DNA of 64,000 nt from an uncultured Bacilli bacterium (GTDB lineage: Bacteria; Bacillota_I; Bacilli_A; RF39; UBA660): contig CAKOXD010000005.1 of the NCBI GenBank assembly GCA_934130005.1, positions 27,401 to 91,400 of the forward strand, written 5' to 3'. Positions 33,148 to 41,560 of the stretch are shown in pieces. Each line of letters begins with the position of its first letter. Position 1 is the first letter of the stretch. The notes below the pieces were generated by a model. It worked only from the letters and a program-made list of their open reading frames with translations. It had not been told where the DNA came from and did no database searches. Both the position numbers and the translations under genes were made by a program.

Positions 33148-33795
33148 ATGAAAAGATATATATTAATTTTTACATTATTATTTTTTTGTTTTCCTATTAA
33201 TATTTTAGCTAATAATAAGGTATCTGTTTCTTTCAGTAAATGTGTTGATGGCGATACTGCTAAATTTATATTAGATAACAAAGAAATTACTGTTAGATTT
33301 CTTGCTATTGATACTCCAGAAACTAAAAATCCTAAAAAAGGTGTTGAACCTTATGGAAAAGAAGCTAGTTTATATACTTGTAATAAACTCAAAAACGCTA
33401 ATAATATTGTATTAGAATTTGATTCTAATAGTGATAAATTTGATAAATATAATAGGTATTTAGCTTGGGTATTTGTTGATAATAAGTTATTACAAGAAGA
33501 ATTAGTAAGTAAAGGATATGCCCGTGTTTATTATATATATGGTGATTATAAATATACAGATAATTTATATAAACTAGAAAATATAGCAAAATCTAATAAT
33601 TTAGGTATATGGAAAAATGATAATAATTTTTTAGATTATATAAAAAATATGAATTTTATTTATAAATTTTTAATAACAATTATTATTATTGGGGCTGTTA
33701 TAATTTATTTTTATTTTGATAAAAAAGCAATGGAAAAATATATTAGAAAAGGTAAAAAAAAGATTAAAAAAAATTTAATTAAAAAACTGAAATAA
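33148..33795 (+). CDS. Exported staphylococcal-nuclease-like protein, membrane-anchored
   Basis: A 215-residue protein with a signal peptide or N-terminal anchor (1-21), an SNase domain (about 24-157) and a C-terminal transmembrane helix (about 171-191) followed by a Lys-rich tail. The catalytic residues fit thermonuclease: CVDGDTAKF near 31-39, VRFLAIDTPETK near 49-60 (Arg and Glu) and DKYNRYLAWVF near 100-110 (second Arg). It would cut DNA or RNA outside the cell, perhaps for nutrient uptake. The mature domain is held at the membrane by the C-terminal helix, which is less usual. Confidence 0.92.
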   Translation: MKRYILIFTLLFFCFPINILANNKVSVSFSKCVDGDTAKFILDNKEITVRFLAIDTPETKNPKKGVEPYGKEASLYTCNKLKNANNIVLEFDSNSDKFDKYNRYLAWVFVDNKLLQEELVSKGYARVYYIYGDYKYTDNLYKLENIAKSNNLGIWKNDNNFLDYIKNMNFIYKFLITIIIIGAVIIYFYFDKKAMEKYIRKGKKKIKKNLIKKLK

Positions 33796-33812
33796 TTTTT
33801 TCAGTTTTTTTT
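33781..33812. terminator. Bidirectional terminator after the nuclease gene
   Basis: AAAAAACTGAAA and TTTTTTCAGTTTTTT form a stem between the converging genes; the 5' arm covers the last nuclease codons. Confidence 0.8.
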
Positions 33813-34746
33813 ACATCATATTTATAATATTTGTTATATAGTTTATAAATACTTTATTATATAAATTAATTAATATTAAAAGTATTGTTGCAAATGGTAA
33901 AAGGTAAAAGCAGTAATATGTTACATAATTTCTACATTTTAATCTATTTACTATTTTAAATGATATTTTTTTGGCAATTACATATGGTACTGCAAATATT
34001 AATGAATATATTAATGTATTTAATGTCAATTCTGATATTTTTATATTTCCTTCTATAAGTGATATGATTAATGTAAATAAAATTGTAATTATAAATATTA
34101 CGACCCATGATTCAATGGATTTTTTTTCTTCAAAATTAAATGCCACCATACTTATAAGTGCAATTACAAGTGACCATACTATTATAGATGGTCCATTAGG
34201 TTTAAAAAGAGTATTTATTGGAACTCTATTGAATGACAAAATTATTTGGAAAATTATTATCCCTATTATATATATTAAAAGTGTTAATACACTTGCTGCT
34301 ATTGCATCTTTGTTATTTTTGTCATACCCTTCTTTTGTTATTTCATCAATATTTAATATTTCCATTTTTGGATATGTTAAATATTTATTTGATATTAATT
34401 TTATATATTGATCCTTTGTAAGTACAATTTTTTTATTTGATATTTCATTAAATGTTTTATTTTCTATTTTTTCTTTTTCTAAATATTCAAATTTATTTTT
34501 TAAAACTATAGATAATTCAAAATCTTTTGAGATAAAATTTTCTATTAGTTTTTTTATTTTTAAAAGATCTTCTTTATTTGGTAATACTAATTTTTCTTCT
34601 ATTAATTCAGCTAAATATATACTTTTTTCTTGTTCTATTATATCTTTTGTATATAGAACAAATTCTTTTATTGTACTACTATTTCCATATTTAAAATATG
34701 TTAATATTCTTATGTTTTGTTTTGTATTATTATAAATTATTTCCAT
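33811..34746 (-). CDS. Multi-pass membrane protein of unknown function
   Basis: A 311-residue protein with a soluble N-terminal part (residues 1-145, Lys/Glu-rich, probably cytoplasmic) and five predicted membrane segments at about 148-170, 187-203, 214-231, 243-258 and 276-298. No enzyme motif is visible. A short FNRVPINTLFKPNGPS loop between the first two helices is the most distinctive segment. The start follows TAGGTGATAC. I do not recognise a family. Confidence 0.65.
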   Translation of the reverse strand: MEIIYNNTKQNIRILTYFKYGNSSTIKEFVLYTKDIIEQEKSIYLAELIEEKLVLPNKEDLLKIKKLIENFISKDFELSIVLKNKFEYLEKEKIENKTFNEISNKKIVLTKDQYIKLISNKYLTYPKMEILNIDEITKEGYDKNNKDAIAASVLTLLIYIIGIIIFQIILSFNRVPINTLFKPNGPSIIVWSLVIALISMVAFNFEEKKSIESWVVIFIITILFTLIISLIEGNIKISELTLNTLIYSLIFAVPYVIAKKISFKIVNRLKCRNYVTYYCFYLLPFATILLILINLYNKVFINYITNIINMM

Positions 34747-34793
34747 AGTATCACCTATATTAATAATAGCATTTTTTATTTAGTTATTCAATA

Positions 34794-35510
34794 TTATTCT
34801 AGTACTTTATTAATATGCATTTGTTCATTTTTTTCATAAATAGTTATTTTTTCATTTATATCTAAGGTTGCAAGCATTATTTTTTCTTTATTTTTATATC
34901 CTCTTATTTTTAATTCTTTTTCTAACCACTCTTCTGTTTTATTCATATTTAATAATGATTCTTTTATTACTTTAGTATCTATTATTATATTTGCTACTAA
35001 ATCTTTTTTATTGACTTTTATTTTCATATCATTTGGTGTTACTTTATCATATTCGCTTTTAGGCATAATACTAAGTTTTCCATTTGCTTCTACTATTGCA
35101 TATTCTATTTCACCTATATCAAAAAAACCTCCTATTCTTGTTTGTTCTAATAAATCATTAATATCCATTTTTAATTTTTTTAGATTCGTTTCATATATTT
35201 TTCCATTTTGAATTACTATTGTTGGTGTTCCTATTATAAGTTTTCTTAATTTAATACTTTTCATTGTAAAATATGATACTAAATAGGCTACTAAACCAAA
35301 TGTAATGATTGCTATTACACCATATAAATATGGTGTATCTAAGTTTATAATCATTTCTGCTGCAAAATTTCCTATTGATATTCCTATTACATAATCAAAT
35401 AAGCTTAATTCTGATACTTGTTTTTTTCCTATCATTTTTGTTACTAAATATAATATTAATATTGATAACAAACTTCTTGGTATTATCATTAATGTTTCAT
35501 CTAATTTCAT
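34794..35510 (-). CDS. YetF/DUF421 family membrane protein
   Basis: A 238-residue protein of the YetF family: two or three N-terminal transmembrane helices (about 10-28, 40-58, 64-82) followed by the two soluble DUF421/YDFR-type domains. Family marks are GKKQVSELSLFDYVIGISIGN near 26-46 and the IQNGKIYETNLKKLKMDINDL...RIGGFFDIGEIEYA stretch at about 112-150. Its role is not established, although Bacillus YetF-family members are linked to spore envelopes. I start it at 35510 (MKLDETLM), after TAGGTGATAAA; a terminator at 35553-35577 excludes the longer frame. Confidence 0.88.
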   Translation of the reverse strand: MKLDETLMIIPRSLLSILILYLVTKMIGKKQVSELSLFDYVIGISIGNFAAEMIINLDTPYLYGVIAIITFGLVAYLVSYFTMKSIKLRKLIIGTPTIVIQNGKIYETNLKKLKMDINDLLEQTRIGGFFDIGEIEYAIVEANGKLSIMPKSEYDKVTPNDMKIKVNKKDLVANIIIDTKVIKESLLNMNKTEEWLEKELKIRGYKNKEKIMLATLDINEKITIYEKNEQMHINKVLE

Positions 35511-35552
35511 TTTATCACCTATAGTTATTATTCCATTTATATTTATTAATAT

Positions 35553-35577
35553 ACAAAAAAAGACCATTAGGTCTTTA
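35553..35577 (-). terminator. Terminator of the tagO-like gene
   Basis: AAAGACC and GGTCTTT pair around TAAT on the minus strand and are followed by seven T. Confidence 0.8.
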
Positions 35578-35606
35578 ATTGTAATATCATTATACAAAAT
35601 TATCAA

Positions 35607-36674
35607 CTATTTTGTATTTTTTGATTTTTTAAATTTTTGTTTTATTGCTTCTCTATCAAATACTATATTTGTTTTTAATACTACTATTAATACTAATACT
35701 AATAGTATTCCATATACCAAATATCCTATTTCTTTATCCTTTAATACATATAATATTGATGCGAATGCAAATAATGCATCAATTATATATATTATTATTA
35801 CTGTTTGTTTTTGAGAAAAATTTCTATTTAAAAATTGATGATGAAGATGAAATTTATCACCTTTAAATAAAGGCTCATGTTTTAAAAATCTTCTTATTAT
35901 TGCAAATAAAGTATCTAATATTGGAATTGCTAATATAATTAATGGAATTATAAATGATGTCATTGTTACATTTTTAAAGCCTAATAATGCTATTACAGCA
36001 ATCATAAATCCCATGAAATTTGAACCACAATCTCCTGCAAATATTGATGCAGGATTGAAATTATAAATTAAAAATCCTAATGTAGCTCCTAACATTGTGA
36101 AAGTTAATACAAAATCTAAACCTGTTTTTCCTTGAATAATTGCTATAATTCCAATTGTTAAATAATATATAGAGCTTATTCCACCTGATAATCCATCTAA
36201 TCCATCTATTAAGTTTATACAGTTTATACATCCCACTATAAAAAATATTGTAAGTGGATATGATAAAAAGCCAAAGTTTACATAAAGGCCAAATGCACTT
36301 AAATCTTTAATTAATAATCCTCCATAAAAAACAATTACACATGCTGCTGCAAGTTGTCCAATAAATTGTGTTAAAGGTCCTAATTCTGTTATATCATCTA
36401 CTACACCTATTAATATAATTATAAAACTTCCTATTAATACAGCATTCATAATTGAACTATGTGTTCCAAAAATCATATATCCTAATAAAAAACCAAAAAA
36501 TATTCCTAGTCCACCAAGTTTTGGGGTTGGTTTTTTATGGATGTGTCTTCCGCCTGGTATATCTACCGCATTTATTTTAATAGCTATTTTTTTTATTAAT
36601 GGTATTATTAGTAGTACAAATAGAAATGGTACTAATATCATTCCTATTATTTTTAAAATTAAATCTTGATTCAT
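35607..36674 (-). CDS. TagO/WecA-type polyprenyl-phosphate sugar-1-P transferase
   Basis: A 355-residue MraY/WecA family membrane enzyme of about 10 helices. It transfers GlcNAc-1-P (probably) from UDP-GlcNAc to undecaprenyl phosphate, starting a wall polymer such as teichoic acid. Motifs: KPTPKLGGLGI near 49-59, VDDITELGP near 92-100, the core NLIDGLDGLSGG near 153-164, FAGDCGSNFMGF near 213-224, and the HIHH-type loop as HLHHQ near 277-281. That last motif marks the WecA/TagO branch rather than MraY. It lies just after mbl, as an envelope gene in the sporulation/cell-shape block. Confidence 0.9.
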   Translation of the reverse strand: MNQDLILKIIGMILVPFLFVLLIIPLIKKIAIKINAVDIPGGRHIHKKPTPKLGGLGIFFGFLLGYMIFGTHSSIMNAVLIGSFIIILIGVVDDITELGPLTQFIGQLAAACVIVFYGGLLIKDLSAFGLYVNFGFLSYPLTIFFIVGCINCINLIDGLDGLSGGISSIYYLTIGIIAIIQGKTGLDFVLTFTMLGATLGFLIYNFNPASIFAGDCGSNFMGFMIAVIALLGFKNVTMTSFIIPLIILAIPILDTLFAIIRRFLKHEPLFKGDKFHLHHQFLNRNFSQKQTVIIIYIIDALFAFASILYVLKDKEIGYLVYGILLVLVLIVVLKTNIVFDREAIKQKFKKSKNTK

Positions 36675-36722
36675 TTTACCACCAATTAAATTATATCATT
36701 TTATAAATACTATGTCTATAAA

Positions 36723-37712
36723 TTATCTATCTATTAAATTTATATTATTTAAAAGTATTCCTGTACCTTCTGCTACACAAGTAAGCGGTGATTCTGCTAT
36801 TAAAACAGGTATTTTTAATTCTTTTGATAACAATTGATCTAATCCAACTATTAATGATCCTCCTCCAGTTACAGTTATTCCTTTATTTATTATATCTGCT
36901 GATAATTCAGGTGGAGTATTTTCTAATACATTTTTTACTTTGTTAACTATCATATAAGCACTTTTTCTTAAGGCTTCTTCTATTTCTTCTGATGTTAATT
37001 TTATAGTTGAAGGTAATCCTGTTACTAAATTTCTTCCCTTTACTTCCATTTCTTCTTTTCTAGTTTTTGGATAAACACTTCCTATTTTAAATTTTATTTC
37101 TTCACTTGTTCTATCTCCCACTAATAATTTATACTTGTCTTTTATATATTTTTTTATGTCACTATCAAATGTATCACCGGCTACTTTGATAGATGCACTT
37201 GTTACAACTGAACCAAGTGATAAAATTGCAATATCTGTTGTTCCTCCTCCTATATCTATAACCATATTCCCACTTGGTTGTGATATATCAAGTCCTGCTC
37301 CTATTGCAGCAACTTTTGGTTCTTCCTCTAAAAAGACTTTTTTTGCTCCTGTTCTTTCTGCCGCTTCCTTTATAGCATTTTTTTCTACTTGTGTTATATT
37401 TGATGGACAGCATATAAGTATTCTAGGTCTTTTAAAAAAGTTTTTTCCATTTACTTCTTTTATAAAATGATTAAGCATTATTTCTGTAGCATCAAAATCA
37501 GCTATTACTCCATCTTTAAGTGGTCTTATTGCTTTTAAATTTCCTGGTGTTCTTCCTAACATATCATGTGCTTTACTTCCTACTGCTAATGTTTTTTTCG
37601 TATCTGAATCTATTGCCACTACACTTGGTTCATTTAGTACTATTCCTTCACCTTTTACATATATTAGTACATTCGCCGTTCCTAAGTCTATTCCTATATC
37701 TTTTGAAAACAT
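36723..37712 (-). CDS. mbl: Mbl/MreB-type actin homologue
   Basis: A 329-residue cell-shape protein that guides lateral wall synthesis. Actin-fold phosphate loops are visible: DIGIDLGTANVLIY near 5-18, the VIDIGGGTTDIAIL motif near 155-168, and the C-terminal VTGGGSLIVGLDQLL near 285-299. The order spoIIID-mbl is conserved with Bacillus, which favours Mbl over MreB. It starts just after the spoIIID stop (1 base gap), so they are co-transcribed. Confidence 0.93.
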   Translation of the reverse strand: MFSKDIGIDLGTANVLIYVKGEGIVLNEPSVVAIDSDTKKTLAVGSKAHDMLGRTPGNLKAIRPLKDGVIADFDATEIMLNHFIKEVNGKNFFKRPRILICCPSNITQVEKNAIKEAAERTGAKKVFLEEEPKVAAIGAGLDISQPSGNMVIDIGGGTTDIAILSLGSVVTSASIKVAGDTFDSDIKKYIKDKYKLLVGDRTSEEIKFKIGSVYPKTRKEEMEVKGRNLVTGLPSTIKLTSEEIEEALRKSAYMIVNKVKNVLENTPPELSADIINKGITVTGGGSLIVGLDQLLSKELKIPVLIAESPLTCVAEGTGILLNNINLIDR

Positions 37713-37713
37713 T

Positions 37714-37968
37714 TTATCCCTCTTTACTATTTAAATATTTATTTTTAGTTGATTCTCCTCCTCTTATATGTCTTATATTTGTATGATATTTTAATATTTC
37801 ATCTACTAAATTATATTTATTTTTATCTATTTTTAAAAGTCTTTCATGTAAATCTTTATGTACTGTACTTTTTGATACATTGAATATTTTTGCTATCTCT
37901 CTTATAGTATATCCTGTTTTTAAAATAACTTGCGTTTCTTTTAAAACTCTTTCATTTATATTTTTCAT
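37714..37968 (-). CDS. spoIIID: SpoIIID sporulation regulator
   Basis: An 84-residue DNA-binding protein of the mother cell that adjusts the sigma-E regulon. It has the full family pattern: RVLKETQVILKTGYTIREIAKIF, then NVSKSTVHKDLHERLLKID with the recognition helix at about 30-40, and NIRHIRGGESTKNKYL near the end. Length is close to the usual 90. It starts after AGGTGTAAA and precedes mbl by one base. Confidence 0.96.
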   Translation of the reverse strand: MKNINERVLKETQVILKTGYTIREIAKIFNVSKSTVHKDLHERLLKIDKNKYNLVDEILKYHTNIRHIRGGESTKNKYLNSKEG

Positions 37969-38014
37969 TTTACACCTCTGATATATTATATAAATGACTT
38001 TTTTGTTTTATACC

Positions 38015-38038
38015 GAAAAAGAGGGTTTTATCCCTCTA
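38015..38038 (-). terminator. Terminator of spoIIQ
   Basis: AGAGGG and CCCTCT pair around ATAAAA on the minus strand and are followed by TTTTTC. The 5' arm covers the last codons of spoIIQ. Confidence 0.75.
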
Positions 38039-38663
38039 TTTCTTTTATTGTTTTTCCATAATAATTTTCTGGATTTACAGTTTCATTTTTTATCATTAAT
38101 TCAAAGTATACATGATTCTTTATATCTTTTTCAAGATTACATGATCCACTTGTTCCTATTACTTGACCTGATAATACAGTATCTCCTTTATTTATTGTTG
38201 TTTCATTTAAGCATTGATATAAACTTGAGATATTATCGCTATGTTTTATTTTTACTACTTTTCCTAGTAATTCATCATCTTTTACTTCTTCAACAGTACC
38301 TGGCAATACTGATATTACATCAAATTTTGTATCTTTTCCATATGATACACCACTATTTTGCATATATGTATTTTCATAATATATTATAGATCCTTGTTGA
38401 GATTTTTCATCTGCTTTATAGTCATAATATGTTTTTATTATTTTTACATCATCTGCATTATATGGTTTAATCATTTTTTCTTCTGTTTTTATTACTGGTA
38501 TAACATCATCAAATATTGTTTTTGATACATAACTATATTCTTGATTTACAAATTGTTTTTTTGGCATATTTGATTCAACTAAATATATTGTACCTATAAG
38601 TGCGATAAGTCCTAAACTATAAATTCCATAAATAACTGATTTTTTTATTCTTCTATTTGTCAT
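38028..38663 (-). CDS. spoIIQ: SpoIIQ-like protein, degenerate M23 domain
   Basis: A 211-residue protein with an N-terminal transmembrane helix (about 13-30) and a LytM/M23 domain (about 110-200). In spores SpoIIQ pairs with SpoIIIAH across the forespore membranes. The zinc site is lost: the HxGxD motif reads NSGVS near 119-123, and the final HxH is HVY in NHVYFELM. Bacillus SpoIIQ has also lost its zinc ligands, so a purely structural role is likely. The gene lies between spoIID and spoIIID, as expected. Start after AGGTGAAAAA. Confidence 0.85.
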   Translation of the reverse strand: MTNRRIKKSVIYGIYSLGLIALIGTIYLVESNMPKKQFVNQEYSYVSKTIFDDVIPVIKTEEKMIKPYNADDVKIIKTYYDYKADEKSQQGSIIYYENTYMQNSGVSYGKDTKFDVISVLPGTVEEVKDDELLGKVVKIKHSDNISSLYQCLNETTINKGDTVLSGQVIGTSGSCNLEKDIKNHVYFELMIKNETVNPENYYGKTIKEIEG

Positions 38664-38708
38664 TTTTTCACCTCTATTTAAAGTGTGGACAAATATTTAT
38701 TTTTTATA

Positions 38709-39623
38709 CTATATTTTTTTTATTTCTACTCCTGTATAGTAATGTTTTAATATTTGAGTATAATTATATCCTTCTTTCGCCATTCCATATGCTCCATATT
38801 GACTCATTCCTACTCCATGACCATTTCCTTTTGTTGTTATTATGATTTCATCATTTACATTTTTTATTGTAAACGATGTTGATTTTAATGATAATTTCGA
38901 CCTTATGTCGGTACTTTTAAATGTTTTACCGTTTATTTTAACTGTTTTTATACTTCCAGCTGTTGTATAATTTAACACTTCTATTTTTAGATTTTCATCA
39001 TATTTTAAGTTTAATTTTTTATAAAATTCTTCTTTTGTTAATTTTTTTTCATTGTTATATACGGGTGATATATTAATATCCCATGATGAATCAACACTTT
39101 TTAAATACGGTAACTTTTGAACAAATACTTCTTCACAATTTTCTGTTTTACCATTACTTGTTGAAAAGAAAAAAGCATTTATAACTTCTCCATCATATGT
39201 TAAATATTCTCCTTTTGTTTCTATTATGGCTTGTTTTAATTTATTCATGTTTTTTTCGTAATTATTTTTCCAATTTTTTTTAAGTGTTTCATCATCTAAA
39301 TATACTTGATTTTCAATTGTGTCTACTACATCATAGTCTTTATCTTTATTATTTGCCATTTTCTTTAATACATAACTTCTAGCTGCTACTGCTTGTGCTT
39401 TTAATGCTTCAATATGAAAGTTTGCAGGCATTTCTCCTGCAAGTACTCCTTTTACATATTCTTCAAATGGAATATTATCTATCTCATTTGTTTTTTCTCT
39501 TTTTACTCTTACAAAATTATTTGAAACAAATTTAAATTTTATTTCTTCGTCTTTTATAAAAAAGGTTACTATTATATATGGAATTAATATTATAAATATA
39601 ATTGTTATTAATATTTTCTTCAT
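38709..39623 (-). CDS. spoIID: SpoIID lytic transglycosylase
   Basis: A 304-residue engulfment enzyme that cleaves septal peptidoglycan with SpoIIP and SpoIIM. It has an N-terminal membrane anchor (about 3-23) and the SpoIID domain: PFEEYVKGVLAGEMPANFHIEALKAQAVAARSY near 52-84 with the catalytic Glu in AGEMP, then FFSTSNGKTENCEEVF near 155-170 and the closing GNGHGVGMSQYGAYGMA. The start is 39623 (MKKILI), right after AGGTGATAAA; an upstream in-frame ATG lacks such a site. Confidence 0.95.
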   Translation of the reverse strand: MKKILITIIFIILIPYIIVTFFIKDEEIKFKFVSNNFVRVKREKTNEIDNIPFEEYVKGVLAGEMPANFHIEALKAQAVAARSYVLKKMANNKDKDYDVVDTIENQVYLDDETLKKNWKNNYEKNMNKLKQAIIETKGEYLTYDGEVINAFFFSTSNGKTENCEEVFVQKLPYLKSVDSSWDINISPVYNNEKKLTKEEFYKKLNLKYDENLKIEVLNYTTAGSIKTVKINGKTFKSTDIRSKLSLKSTSFTIKNVNDEIIITTKGNGHGVGMSQYGAYGMAKEGYNYTQILKHYYTGVEIKKI

Positions 39624-39670
39624 TTTATCACCTTTATACATTATATTTAGTAAATTTTTTTTAATTATAT

Positions 39671-39699
39671 AAAAAAAATGACAATTTTTTTGTCATTTT
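39671..39699 (-). terminator. Terminator of ywzB/rpiB operon
   Basis: AAAATGACA and TGTCATTTT form a nine-pair stem followed by T's on the minus strand; it overlaps the ywzB stop codon. Confidence 0.8.
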
Positions 39700-39895
39700 A
39701 TAGTAATTTTGTATAGCTTGTAAAATCTATTATAAAATTTACTAATAAATAAGTTATAATTAATGTTAATATCAAATAAAGTAGTCTTGCTTGATAATAT
39801 TTATTATTTTTTAATATTATATTTATATTCAATGCATCAAGTGCCCATAGTACTATTGGCGCTACTATTATATAAAGTATTGTTTTTATTGTCAT
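39698..39895 (-). CDS. ywzB: YwzB/DUF1146 family small membrane protein
   Basis: A 65-residue protein with two membrane helices (about 5-20 and 37-55) joined by ALDALNINIILKNNKYYQARLLY. This matches the DUF1146/YwzB pattern (WALxxLNxxxxFKxNxxxQARLL). Its function is unknown; in Bacillus ywzB also lies next to murAA and spoIID. It overlaps rpiB by one base and is followed by a terminator. Confidence 0.85.
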   Translation of the reverse strand: MTIKTILYIIVAPIVLWALDALNINIILKNNKYYQARLLYLILTLIITYLLVNFIIDFTSYTKLL

Positions 39896-40332
39896 TAATC
39901 ACCATATGTATCTATTAATTTTATTCTTCTTATATGTCTTTCTTCTTCGCTAAATTTCATTTCTAAAAATGTTTTTAATATCTCTTTTATTTCTGTTATA
40001 TTTTTTACATAACTAATTGCAATTACATTGCTATCATTATCTAATCTTGTTAATGCAGCTTCTTCTACATTATCTACTTTGGCACATCTAACATTTTTTA
40101 CTTTATTACAAGCAATACTCATTCCTATTCCTGTTCTACAAATTAATATTCCCATATCTATTTCTTTATTTTTTATTGCTTCTCCTACTTTAAATGCATA
40201 TATCGGATAATCTACTGGTTCTGTTGAATCTGAACCATAGTTTTTTACTTCATATCCTAACTCTAATAAGTATTCAACTATTTCTTTTTTTAATTCATAT
40301 CCTCTATGATCGTTTCCTATTCCTATTCTCAT
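39895..40332 (-). CDS. rpiB: RpiB-type ribose-5-phosphate isomerase B
   Basis: A 145-residue sugar-phosphate isomerase of the RpiB/LacAB family. It interconverts ribose 5-P and ribulose 5-P, feeding the pentose route that ends in phosphoketolase. Motifs: IGNDHRGYELKKEI near 4-17, YGSDSTEPVDYP near 32-43, and the active-site loop ICRTGIGMSIACNK near 64-77 with the catalytic Cys. Length is typical. It follows TAGGAGGATAAAATG, probably read with the ATP-grasp gene upstream. Confidence 0.95.
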   Translation of the reverse strand: MRIGIGNDHRGYELKKEIVEYLLELGYEVKNYGSDSTEPVDYPIYAFKVGEAIKNKEIDMGILICRTGIGMSIACNKVKNVRCAKVDNVEEAALTRLDNDSNVIAISYVKNITEIKEILKTFLEMKFSEEERHIRRIKLIDTYGD

Positions 40333-40341
40333 TTTATCCTC

Positions 40342-41556
40342 CTATTTATTTTTCCAGTATCCATTTTTATAATCTTCATAATATCTCTTATCTCTTTTAA
40401 GAAGAAAAATATCTCTTTTTATATTTCTATCTTTTTTATACTTCATTGGATTTACACTTGTTTTATATAATTTTAATGCTTCTTTTTTGTATTCTTCATT
40501 TACTATATATTTTTTTATTATTTTTTTTGGTACAAATGTAAGTAATACTTCTTTATTCAATGTTTCATATTTTAAATTTTCTTTATCTATTAAATCTCTT
40601 TTTAAAATTTCTATTAGATTACAGCCTAGTGGTGTAAGATAATAACTACTTCTTCCTTGTCTTGGATTAATTTCTAGTAATTTTATTTTTTTATCTTTTT
40701 TATCATATTTTAAATCAAATTCTGCAAATCCTGTTATTTTTATTTTTTCTGCAAAGGCTTTTACCTTATTTAGTATTTCTTCACTATTATTAAATTGATT
40801 ATAACCATTTATTAAAACTGCTGCATTTCCTACTAAATCTTTAGTATGTTCTTGTAATCCTATTTGGGCTAATGATATTCTTTTTACTTTTCCATCACTA
40901 CTTGAATATATAACAGAGTCAAATAAATAGCTATCATCTCCTTCTATATATTCTTGTATTATCAATGTATCATTATATCCACCATTTATTATATCATTTA
41001 TTACTTGTTTTAATTCTTGTTTTGTTTCTATTTTATAAATTTTATTTTTATTTTTAAAATTCATATGTCTATACATTACAACATTTGCAGGTTTCAGTAT
41101 TATTGGAAATTTAAAGTCTACTTTTATTTGTTCCTTTTTTTGACAATCATAATATATTGTTTTAGGTAAATCTATAATGCCATTATTCATATATTTTTTA
41201 TAAAATATTTCTTTATTTATTAAACTATCTATTATTTCATTTGATGGATAATTAAAATAGAATTTTTTTTCTAATGATTTTTTATTTTTGGATATCATTT
41301 CTATGTAATTTTCTGTTGAACTTACTAAAAGTATTTTTTCATTTTTATGTTCATTACTAAATTGATCTAATATTTTTAAAAATTCTTTTTCTTCCCATAT
41401 ATTTTCATAATATTTTGTATTTACTATTTTACTAAGTGATGTAAACCATATTGGATTTTTTCCTATTAAATATGCTTTTTTATGATATTTTTCATGATAG
41501 CATCTTGCCATATAATAGGCATTTGCATCCATTCCTACTATTAAAAGTGTAAACAT
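40342..41556 (-). CDS. ATP-grasp carboxylate-amine ligase, possibly D-aspartate ligase-like
   Basis: A 404-residue ATP-grasp protein. The central fold is clear: FPIILKPANVV near 153-163, the LIIQEYIEGDD lid near 200-210, GFAEFDLKYD near 278-287, and the metal motif LLEINPRQGRSSYY near 296-309. Such enzymes form an amide bond from an acyl phosphate. The position four bases downstream of alr suggests an amino-acid ligase of the cell wall, for example attaching D-Asp or another residue to the peptidoglycan stem, but the substrate is inferred only. It follows a GGAGTGATAAA site. Confidence 0.8.
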   Translation of the reverse strand: MFTLLIVGMDANAYYMARCYHEKYHKKAYLIGKNPIWFTSLSKIVNTKYYENIWEEKEFLKILDQFSNEHKNEKILLVSSTENYIEMISKNKKSLEKKFYFNYPSNEIIDSLINKEIFYKKYMNNGIIDLPKTIYYDCQKKEQIKVDFKFPIILKPANVVMYRHMNFKNKNKIYKIETKQELKQVINDIINGGYNDTLIIQEYIEGDDSYLFDSVIYSSSDGKVKRISLAQIGLQEHTKDLVGNAAVLINGYNQFNNSEEILNKVKAFAEKIKITGFAEFDLKYDKKDKKIKLLEINPRQGRSSYYLTPLGCNLIEILKRDLIDKENLKYETLNKEVLLTFVPKKIIKKYIVNEEYKKEALKLYKTSVNPMKYKKDRNIKRDIFLLKRDKRYYEDYKNGYWKNK

Positions 41557-41560
41557 TTTA

